A stretch of DNA of 21,820 nucleotides. It comes from Candidatus Fermentibacterota bacterium (lineage in GTDB: Bacteria; Fermentibacterota; Fermentibacteria; Fermentibacterales; Fermentibacteraceae). The translations under genes and the position numbers were made by a program. Below, in pieces: positions 14,822 through 21,093 of this stretch; within the stretch, counting starts at the first letter, position 1, and every line of letters begins with the position of its first letter. The DNA lies in NCBI GenBank assembly GCA_012523605.1, contig JAAYTY010000108.1, positions 1 through 21,820 on the forward strand, written 5' to 3'. The notes beneath the pieces are model-generated. The model worked only from the letters and a program-made list of their open reading frames with translations. It was not told the DNA's origin and did no database searches.

Positions 14822-16215
14822 AGAAGTACGCCATTCTCGCGGGCATGGCTCTCGATGCTTCGACTTCGGCGCTGGCGGTGCTGACCGCCGTTTGGCTCAA
14901 GTTCTCCAGCGGGATCTTCCCGGGCACGTCATCCCTTTCCGCGAGCATGGTCGCCGCCGGCTGCCTGTTCGCGGTGTTCTACTGGGCGGCGATCTTCTCG
15001 CTCTCCGGATGCTACACCCTCCACTGGGACCGGAGCTGGACCGACGAGCTGAGGCTGGTTTTCAAGCCTGTCACGGTGGGCATCCTGCTTCTCCTCGCGA
15101 TCAGTTTCGCGGCCAGCCCGGGAATGTCCCCCGGCAGGTCGATCCTCTTTATCTACTTCTTCATCATGCTCGTCCTGACGATTGTTTCGCGCTCCATCGC
15201 CAGGCTGTTCGAACGGAGGCTCTCCCGCCTGGGCCGCCTGACGAGGGTCGCAGTCATAGTGGGCACAGGCAGGAAGGCGGCGGACCTGGCGGCTCACCTC
15301 GAGTCCTCGCCTGCTCTGGGGTACAGGATCTCGGGTTTCGTAAGTCCTTCCGACCCATCTCGGGATTCGGTCGTAGCGGAGGAAAGGATCATCGGCACCG
15401 TGGCGGACCTCCCGCTGCTCCTCCGCAGGGGAGAAGCCGACGAACTGCTCGTGACGATCGCCTCGAACTTCCACGAGGACATCCTCTCCCTGCTTCTGCC
15501 CGCTACTTCGTCGAACATCAGGGTGAAGGTCGTGCCCGACCTCTTCGACATAGTGGCCGGACATGTCCACAACACGCAGATACTGGGCGAGCAGCTCATG
15601 GAGATCCTGCCGGAGCGCCTGAGCTTCCTGCAGAAGCTGGTGAAGACAGCCATAGACTATGCTCTCAGTCTGACCGTGCTCGCGGCCGGGCTGCCTGTCT
15701 GGATCCTGCTGGCGGCAGCGATACGCCTGGACAGCCGCGGCCCCGTCTTCTACAGACAGAAGCGTGTGGGCAGGGGCGGCCGCATTTTCAGAATCTTCAA
15801 GTTCAGGAGCATGGTGGCCGACGCCGAGAAGCACTCCGGGCCTGTCTGGGCGGGCAGGGACGATCCCAGGATCACCCGCGTCGGGGCGTTTCTCAGGAAA
15901 ACACGGCTGGACGAGATCCCCCAGTTCATCAACGTGCTGAGGGGCGAGATGTCGGTAGTCGGCCCGAGGCCGGAGCGTCCGCGCTTCGTGGAGGAACTGC
16001 GCAGGGTCTATCCCTTCTATGACAAGCGCCTGACCGTGAAGCCCGGGATCACCGGATGGGCGCAGGTGAAGCTGGAGTACGACACCTCGATAGAGGACGT
16101 GGCGGACAAGCTGAAGCTCGATTTCTACTACATCGAGAACATGTCCCTCTTCCTGGACCTCGAGATACTCGCGAGGACCGTGTTCGTTGTCCTCACGGGC
16201 AGAGGGGCCCACTAG
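14818..16215 (+). CDS. Polyprenyl-phosphate sugar-1-phosphate transferase (WbaP/WcaJ-like)
   Basis: A 465-aa initiating phosphoglycosyltransferase that transfers a hexose-1-phosphate to undecaprenyl phosphate. Four N-terminal membrane helices (about 4-125) and a Rossmann-like CoA-binding-type domain (VAVIVGTGRKAADL, 144-157) precede the membrane-inserted hairpin (about 275-303) and the bacterial sugar transferase domain. The catalytic signature is complete: FKFRSMVADAE (327-337), the Asp-Glu dyad KTRLDEIPQF (Asp365, Glu366), GEMSVVGPRPERP (376-388) and KPGITGWAQV (408-417). This is the normal length of the long monotopic polyPGT class. The ATG overlaps the preceding stop as ATGA. It defines the locus as an undecaprenyl-phosphate-dependent glycan pathway. 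Confidence 0.95.
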   Translation: MKKYAILAGMALDASTSALAVLTAVWLKFSSGIFPGTSSLSASMVAAGCLFAVFYWAAIFSLSGCYTLHWDRSWTDELRLVFKPVTVGILLLLAISFAASPGMSPGRSILFIYFFIMLVLTIVSRSIARLFERRLSRLGRLTRVAVIVGTGRKAADLAAHLESSPALGYRISGFVSPSDPSRDSVVAEERIIGTVADLPLLLRRGEADELLVTIASNFHEDILSLLLPATSSNIRVKVVPDLFDIVAGHVHNTQILGEQLMEILPERLSFLQKLVKTAIDYALSLTVLAAGLPVWILLAAAIRLDSRGPVFYRQKRVGRGGRIFRIFKFRSMVADAEKHSGPVWAGRDDPRITRVGAFLRKTRLDEIPQFINVLRGEMSVVGPRPERPRFVEELRRVYPFYDKRLTVKPGITGWAQVKLEYDTSIEDVADKLKLDFYYIENMSLFLDLEILARTVFVVLTGRGAH

Positions 16216-16234
16216 GGGGATCGGGGAGGAAAGG

Positions 16235-17410
16235 ATGCCGGTTCCATTGCTCGACATAGGCAGACAGCACGCGGGTATCAGGAATGAGCTCAGGGCAGTT
16301 CTGGAGGCGGCGCTCGACTCCTCCCGGTTCATCAAGGGTCCCGTTCTGGACGGGTTCGAAGAGCGCCTGGCGGCATACTGCGGCACGTCGAGGGCCGTTG
16401 GGTGCGCATCCGGCACCGACGCGCTGATCCTCGCGCTCCAGGCGGCTGGAACGGAGCCGGGCGATACGGTGATCACGGTGCCGTTCACCTTCTTCGCCTC
16501 CGCGGGAGCGGTGGTGAGGGCGGGCGGAGTGCCTGCGTTCGTAGATGTCCTCCCGGGGACGCTCTGCATGGATCCGGCGGCTCTGGACGAGTGGCTGGAC
16601 ACGAGGTGCGAGCCGACGCCCGACGGCCCCGTCGTGAAGGGCTCCCGCTCTAGGGTGAGGGCCGTGATCCCGGTGGACCTCTTCGGGCAGGTCGCCGACA
16701 TGGATTCGATCGGCCGCACATGCGCGAAATGGGGCCTCGCTCTGGTGGAGGACGCCTGCCAGTCGATAGGTGGCAGATGGATGGGCAGGCGCGCCGGATC
16801 GTTCAGCCTCTGCGGATGTTTCAGCTTCTTCCCATCGAAGAACCTGGGCGCGCTGGGCGACGCAGGCGCCGTCACCACCGACGACAGCGACCTCGCGGAC
16901 CGCATCGTGCGTCTGCGCGAGCACGGCGGGCAGGGCTACCTCCACAGCGAGGTGGGTACGAACAGCAGGATGGACGCCCTGCAGGCCGGCTTTCTCACGG
17001 TGAAGCTCGGCCGCCTCGATTCATGGCACGAGGGCAGGAGGCGCAACGCCGCATTCTACGACCGTGAGCTGGCCGAAGTGGACGAGGTATCGGTACCCGT
17101 GATCGATCCCGCGGCCTGGTCGGTCTACAACCAATACACCATCAGGGCGGTCGACCGAGACGGTCTTTTGGAGCACCTGAAGTCCCGCGGCATAGGATGC
17201 GCGATCTACTACCCCCTTCCGCTCCACATGCAGGAGTGCTTCCGGTGGCTGGGTTTCCGGGAGGGCGATTTCCCCGTTTCCGAGAGGGCCGCGCGAGAGG
17301 TCATCTCGCTGCCGGTGTTCGGGGAGCTGGAGGAGATGGAGCTCAGGGAGGTAGTTGATGCGGTGAAGGAGTTCTATTCCCGCCGCTCGTCCGGACGGGG
17401 AGCGGGCTGA
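16235..17410 (+). CDS. DegT/DnrJ/EryC1 family PLP-dependent sugar aminotransferase
   Basis: A 391-aa fold-type I aminotransferase that makes an amino sugar from an NDP-keto-sugar, usually with glutamate as donor. Visible: FIKGPVLDGFEE (32-43), GCASGTDALILAL (56-68), TVPFTFFASAGAV (81-93), VDLFGQVADM (147-156), the cofactor-site segment VEDACQSIGG with Asp173 and Gln176, and the Schiff-base lysine Lys202 in SFFPSKNLGALGDAG. EHGG near 245 and YPLPLHMQECF near 343 are also family typical. ATG 16235 has GGAGG 5 nt upstream; it is the one 19-bp gap in an otherwise overlapping operon. It ends in a CTGA overlap with the PAP2 gene. A keto-sugar-forming dehydratase is not in the window. Confidence 0.93.
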   Translation: MPVPLLDIGRQHAGIRNELRAVLEAALDSSRFIKGPVLDGFEERLAAYCGTSRAVGCASGTDALILALQAAGTEPGDTVITVPFTFFASAGAVVRAGGVPAFVDVLPGTLCMDPAALDEWLDTRCEPTPDGPVVKGSRSRVRAVIPVDLFGQVADMDSIGRTCAKWGLALVEDACQSIGGRWMGRRAGSFSLCGCFSFFPSKNLGALGDAGAVTTDDSDLADRIVRLREHGGQGYLHSEVGTNSRMDALQAGFLTVKLGRLDSWHEGRRRNAAFYDRELAEVDEVSVPVIDPAAWSVYNQYTIRAVDRDGLLEHLKSRGIGCAIYYPLPLHMQECFRWLGFREGDFPVSERAAREVISLPVFGELEEMELREVVDAVKEFYSRRSSGRGAG

Positions 17411-18108
17411 ACCTCCTACCCGCTCTTCTGCTGGCCGCCTCGCTGGCAGGCCTGGATGACGTGGCCGACAGGGTCTACCTCGCCGCGACAAGGCTGGACG
17501 AGAATCCGCAGTCCTTCGTCATGCTGGGGGGGGCCGGCCTTTCGGCGGCGCTTGCACTGGTCGAGGAGGACGGCGGCTGCGCCGGCTTCATGGGTGAGGG
17601 GGTCGCTGGTGACGCCGCATCTCTCGTCGAGCCTGTGTTCGGTTATGGAGCGATCGCGGCATGCCCTGCTGTCTGGGCTATAGGGGCTGCGACCTCGAGC
17701 GATGGGATGGAGGAAACCGGCAGGGACCTCACCGACGGCCTCATCCTCTCCTACGGAGTGGTCGGGACGCTGAAACTATGCATCCCCCGGGAGCGGCCCG
17801 ACGGATCCGACTCGATGAGCTTTCCCTCGGCGCACTCGGCTGCTGCAGCCGCAATCGCGGCCGTTCTCTGGCAGAGGCACGGGGCGCAGGCGGGCGCTCC
17901 GGCAGCTCTGGCGGCGGCATGGACGGCGCTCTCGAGGGTTCACACCGGCAGGCATCGCCCATCCGAGGTGGTCGCCGGGCTGGCGATAGGTGCGGCATGC
18001 GGCCTGGCTGTAGCGGAAGGTGACGGCGGATCCGGGGGAGGCCCGCTGCGAGGGCTTGCCGTGGGGCTTGTGCTCGACGGTGACGGATTGGGGGTGACTC
18101 TGAGATGA
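17407..18108 (+). CDS. PAP2-family lipid phosphatase, probable CTG start
   Basis: A 233-aa phosphatase of the PAP2 superfamily, likely periplasmic or membrane-anchored, acting on phosphorylated lipids such as undecaprenyl pyrophosphate. The three motifs are KLCIPRERP (KX6RP, Lys123-Pro131), PSAH (140-143; usually PSGH) and SRVHTGRHRPSE (176-187; SR-X5-H-X3-D, with Glu187 in place of Asp). The usual GTG choice at 17461 would drop a hydrophobic N-terminus, NLLPALLLAASLAGL, that is in frame just upstream. No ATG, GTG or TTG precedes it, but CTG at 17407 forms a CTGA overlap with the aminotransferase stop and has GGGGAG 4 nt upstream. Its 3' end overlaps the dgkA-like gene as ATGA. Pairing with a lipid kinase points to lipid-carrier recycling. 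Confidence 0.8.
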   Translation: MNLLPALLLAASLAGLDDVADRVYLAATRLDENPQSFVMLGGAGLSAALALVEEDGGCAGFMGEGVAGDAASLVEPVFGYGAIAACPAVWAIGAATSSDGMEETGRDLTDGLILSYGVVGTLKLCIPRERPDGSDSMSFPSAHSAAAAAIAAVLWQRHGAQAGAPAALAAAWTALSRVHTGRHRPSEVVAGLAIGAACGLAVAEGDGGSGGGPLRGLAVGLVLDGDGLGVTLR

Positions 18109-18440
18109 AGGGGCGGATCAGGAGTTTCAGATACGCCTTCAACGGCGTGGCGGTGATCCTGCGCACTCAGCCCAACGCGAGGATCCACCTCCTTGCTACT
18201 GTCGTAGCTGTTGGGCTCGGGCTCCTGCTCGGGATCTCGGGCGGAGAGTGGCTCGCGATCATCCTCGCCATCGGACTGGTCTGGGTGGCGGAAGGATTCA
18301 ATACCGCCCTCGAGCTGCTGGCCGACCGGGTCGCTCCGGACTTCCATCCTCTCGTGGGCCGTGCGAAGGATTCCGCTGCTGCTGCAGTCCTGCTCGCAGC
18401 CATCGCATCGGTGGTCATAGCCCTCATAGTGTATATATAG
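18105..18440 (+). CDS. dgkA: DgkA-type lipid kinase (diacylglycerol/undecaprenol kinase)
   Basis: A 111-aa small integral membrane kinase with three predicted helices (about 28-46, 48-66 and 93-111). The signature VAEGFNTALELLADR (61-75) carries Glu63, Asn66 and Glu70, and GRAKDSAAAAV (85-95) is also conserved. FRYAFNGVAVILRTQPNARIH (8-28) is of the Gram-positive undecaprenol-kinase style more than the E. coli style. At the place of the E. coli metal ligand Glu28 there is Gln22. The ATG overlaps the PAP2 stop. In this glycan operon, phosphorylating undecaprenol to refill the carrier pool is the likely role, rather than recycling diacylglycerol. Last gene of the coupled operon. Confidence 0.9.
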   Translation: MKGRIRSFRYAFNGVAVILRTQPNARIHLLATVVAVGLGLLLGISGGEWLAIILAIGLVWVAEGFNTALELLADRVAPDFHPLVGRAKDSAAAAVLLAAIASVVIALIVYI

Positions 18441-18580
18441 CCGGCTTTCGAAAAGGCTCTTCTCCTCCGAACGTACCCACCCGGAGAAGCCGGAACCGCG
18501 GATGCGGACACGGTGCGTACACCGCGGTCCCGGGGCAGCCGGAACCGCGAAAACCGGCACAAGGCGGCCTGGAGGGACGA
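18441..18580. promoter_or_regulatory. Structured leader or spacer before serS
   Basis: 140 bp with no ORF and several symmetric elements. CTTCTCC (18459-18465) pairs with GGAGAAG (18483-18489). CCGGCTT (18441-18447) can pair with AAGCCGG (18487-18493), competing for the same 3' arm. ACCGCGG (18495-18501) pairs with CCGCGGT (18522-18528). AGCCGGAACCGCG occurs twice (18488-18500 and 18537-18549). There is no U-run, so a simple terminator is not supported, and it does not show T-box features. It may be a folded mRNA leader. GGAGGG precedes the serS ATG. Confidence 0.4.
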
Positions 18581-19846
18581 ATGCTCGATCGCGATCTTCT
18601 GCGCACCGATCCCGAGAGGGTTCGCGAAGCCGCAATGTCTAAGAACGAACCCTGCCCGATCGAAGAGTGGCTGGGGTTGGACGCGAAGAGGCGCACCCTG
18701 GTGTTCGAGATCGACGAACTGCGGAAGAAGCGCAACGAGCTCTCGAAAGCGGTCTCTTCGGCGAAGAAGCAGGGACGTGATGCATCGGAACAGATGGACG
18801 AATCGCGAAGGACGGGTGAGCGCATCGCCCTTCTCGAAAAGGAAGCCTCTGCCATAGATGCCGCTCTCGCCGGGCTGGATCTCAGGTTTCCCAACATACC
18901 CGACCCCGACGTGCCGAAGGGTGATGCCTCGGCAAACGAAGTAGTCAGACAGGTCGGAGAAAAGCAGTCCTTCGACTTCGAGCCGAAGCCTCACTGGGAA
19001 CTCCTCCGGGGCGGCCTGGATCCCGAGGCGGCGGGGAGGATCGCGGGCTCGAACTTCATCCTTCTGCGCGGTTCTGCCGCCGCGCTGCAGCGCAGGCTGA
19101 TCTCCTGGATGATCGACACGCACACGAGGTCGGGCATGCAGGAGGTCTGGGCGCCGTTTCTCGCCAGGTCCGAGAGCATGACGACGACCGCCCAGCTCCC
19201 CAAGCTCGAGGCGGACATGTACAGGCTGGAGAACGACGACCTCTACCTCGTCCCCACCGGCGAAGTACCTATAACCAACCTCTACAGGGAGGCGATCCTC
19301 GACGAATCGGATCTGCCGGTGAAGCTGTGCGGCTACACCCCGTGCTTCAGGCGCGAGGCCGGCAGCTACGGCCGCGAGACCAGGGGGCTGAACCGAGTTC
19401 ACCAGTTCGAGAAGGTGGAGATGGTCTGGCTCACGCATCCCGACCGTTCCGCCGAAGCGCATCTGGAAATGCTCGCACAGGCGGAGACGCTTCTTCAGAA
19501 GCTCGGGCTGACATACCGGGTAGTCCTTCTGGCGACCGGAGATCTTAGCTTCGCAGCGGCGAAGTGCTTCGATATCGAGCTGTGGGCGCCTGGGCAGAAC
19601 GCGTGGCTGGAAGTCTCGTCGGTCTCGAATTTCAGGGACTTCCAGGCAAGGCGCGGCATGATCAGATACAAGCCTTCGGGCGGTGGAAAGCCGAGGCTGG
19701 TTCACACCCTCAACGGCTCGGGCCTCGCATTGCCACGGCTGATCGCGGCCCTGGCCGAACAGTTCCAGGCCCCCGGCATCCCCGACTATCCCTCCTTCCT
19801 CCTCGACCAGGTCACCCAGCGTATAGGGCCAGGGCAAAGTAAGTAA
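18581..19846 (+). CDS. serS: Seryl-tRNA synthetase
   Basis: A 421-aa class II aminoacyl-tRNA synthetase that charges tRNA-Ser. The N-terminal arm (about 30-105) is the helical coiled-coil hairpin that grips the tRNA long arm (FEIDELRKKRNELSK and EKEASAIDAAL). The catalytic domain shows TGEVPITNLY (226-235), motif 2 FRREAGSYGRETRGL (256-270) with HQFEKVE, and motif 3 GSGLALPRLIAALAE near the C-terminus. Length is close to the usual 420-430. ATG 18581 has GGAGGG 4 nt upstream. The last codons and the TAA (19844-19846) lie in the left arm of inverted-repeat element B, giving the tail GPGQSK. It is a housekeeping gene on the same strand as the glycan operon, separated by 140 bp. Confidence 0.97.
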   Translation: MLDRDLLRTDPERVREAAMSKNEPCPIEEWLGLDAKRRTLVFEIDELRKKRNELSKAVSSAKKQGRDASEQMDESRRTGERIALLEKEASAIDAALAGLDLRFPNIPDPDVPKGDASANEVVRQVGEKQSFDFEPKPHWELLRGGLDPEAAGRIAGSNFILLRGSAAALQRRLISWMIDTHTRSGMQEVWAPFLARSESMTTTAQLPKLEADMYRLENDDLYLVPTGEVPITNLYREAILDESDLPVKLCGYTPCFRREAGSYGRETRGLNRVHQFEKVEMVWLTHPDRSAEAHLEMLAQAETLLQKLGLTYRVVLLATGDLSFAAAKCFDIELWAPGQNAWLEVSSVSNFRDFQARRGMIRYKPSGGGKPRLVHTLNGSGLALPRLIAALAEQFQAPGIPDYPSFLLDQVTQRIGPGQSK

Positions 19847-19854
19847 AGTAACTC
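19826..19854 (+). repeat. Left arm of element B
   Basis: 29-nt arm; codons GGG CCA GGG CAA AGT AAG TAA end serS (19844-19846 is TAA). Confidence 0.85.
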
Positions 19855-20163
19855 CCGCCTTCTTGCCGTTATGTGATTGTCAAACATGGAGTAACGTTTG
19901 ATCCTTCGAATACGGCCACAGATCTGAATTATAGCAAATATACACATATTTACATGGTTAATATGCATATCACACCTTGTCGAAGACGAACAGGGCGTAG
20001 GGGATGGAAAGTAACACGGGATCATGCACAGGCAACTGATTACTCCACAATATACTGAGAGGTTGTATCAAAGCAGCGGCAGGCTCTGTGACGGATTCAC
20101 GGCCGAAATGTATGTTGTGCGGCTAACATGAAGATATGTTTGTTATTATCGGCTTCAAACCAA

Positions 20164-20192
20164 GAGTTACTTTACATACTTTGCCCAGACCC
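20164..20192 (-). repeat. Right arm of element B
   Basis: 29-nt inverted copy of 19826-19854 with three mismatches. On the minus strand GGG TCT GGG CAA AGT ATG TAA ends the PHP gene. Confidence 0.85.
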
Positions 20193-21002
20193 CGCTCCCG
20201 GAAAGTAAGCCTGAGGCTGGCGGGCTTCGAAGAAGAATGCTGATTCGAACCCGACGGATTGCAGGAGGGCCACTCCCTCGTCCAAGCCGTAGAAAACCCA
20301 CGGATCCGCATGGGTGTCCGAACCGAGCGTGATCAGCCTTCCCCCCAGTTCTCGATATCTCCGGAGGAGTGGGGCTTGCGGATAGGTAACCCTCTCGGTG
20401 CGCCGCAGTCCCGACGTATTGATCTCCAGGGCTATCCCCCTTTCGATCATCGCGGCAAGCAGGCCGTCGGTGAGCGCCGGCCAAAGAGCGGTCTCGTCGA
20501 ACCCGCAGTCAAGCTTCGCCCTCGCGAGACCGCGGCGGAAGATCCCGACATGAGCGAGGATGTCGATGTCGCATCTCGAAACCATCTCCTGAAGCTGTCT
20601 GAAGTACTCCTCGACGAGGGAAAGGGGTTCGACTCCATCGAATCCCTCGGCCTCCAGGACCATCCTGTCGTCCACCCAGTGCAGGCCGCCGATCAGGAAA
20701 TCGTACTCCCTGCCGTCCATCCTCTCTTTCGCGCGGTGTTCGTAAAGATGGGGCTCGCCGATCTCGACCCCCTTCAGCAGCCGCACCCCGGGGCTGGACC
20801 CGCGGGCGCACTCGACCGCCGAGTCGTACCTGGCCGGATCGAAGAAGAGGCTGCAGAAGTCGCGGGGGTGGAAGTCTACATGCGCCACCAGACCCACACC
20901 CTTCAATCCGGCTGCGACGGCGCGCTTCGCGATCTCCGTTTCCGACAGCCCGGCATCCGGTGAATTCGTCGTATGCACATGCATGTCGAAGATTCCAGTC
21001 AA
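20172..21002 (-). CDS. PHP-domain phosphoesterase (histidinol-phosphatase HisJ-like)
   Basis: A 276-aa metal-dependent phosphoesterase of the PHP superfamily. Metal-binding motifs occur in the family order: FDMHVHTTNSPDA (HxH, His8 and His10), VAHVDFHP, LKGVEIGEP, IGGLHW, DILAHVGIFRRG, EINTSGLRR and LGSDTHADPW. Length and motif set match the HisJ/HisK type that dephosphorylates histidinol phosphate, but members of this branch have varied substrates and no his gene is nearby. The TTG at 21002 is chosen as start because AGGAGGT lies 7 nt upstream (21010-21016); a GTG at 21023 is the alternative and would place this SD inside the gene. GATAAT at 21040-21035 is a possible -10. The final residues GSGQSM and the stop come from the right arm of element B. 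Confidence 0.88.
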   Translation of the reverse strand: MTGIFDMHVHTTNSPDAGLSETEIAKRAVAAGLKGVGLVAHVDFHPRDFCSLFFDPARYDSAVECARGSSPGVRLLKGVEIGEPHLYEHRAKERMDGREYDFLIGGLHWVDDRMVLEAEGFDGVEPLSLVEEYFRQLQEMVSRCDIDILAHVGIFRRGLARAKLDCGFDETALWPALTDGLLAAMIERGIALEINTSGLRRTERVTYPQAPLLRRYRELGGRLITLGSDTHADPWVFYGLDEGVALLQSVGFESAFFFEARQPQAYFPGAGSGQSM

Positions 21003-21093
21003 AGCACCGACCTCCTGCCCCACCGGGCCGGTCTATTATCATACCGGCATCGAAACATCAAACGTGGCCGGTCAACGATCAGGAGGGAAAGAT

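Larger units (their letters stand above)
19826..20192. mobile_element. Inverted-repeat element B with AT-rich core (367 bp)
   Basis: The arms at 19826-19854 and 20164-20192 are inverted copies over 29 nt with three mismatches; the inner 23 nt differ at one base. Read inward, the right arm begins GGGTCTGGGCAAAGTATG; the left has GGGCCAGGGCAAAGTAAG. The 309-bp core is clearly more AT-rich than the flanks, has no convincing ORF and contains runs such as CAAATATACACATATTTACA and small hairpins (TCAAAC/GTTTGA near 19880; AACAT/ATGTT near 20130). The stop codons of serS and of the convergent PHP gene both fall in the arms. Arm length and the consensus GGGTC outer end match element A. No transposase is present, so it would be non-autonomous. 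Confidence 0.7.

Noticed and set aside
14929..16905. Minus-strand open frame of 658 codons across the phosphoglycosyltransferase and aminotransferase
   Set aside because: No recognisable motifs; the opposite strand has two genes with complete catalytic signatures.
18167..19837. Minus-strand open frame of 556 codons across dgkA and serS
   Set aside because: Antisense shadow of high-GC coding sequence; serS motifs on the plus strand are unambiguous.
19855..20163. tRNA, riboswitch or small protein gene in the AT-rich core
   Set aside because: No cloverleaf, no recognisable aptamer and only short frames without SD or homology were found.
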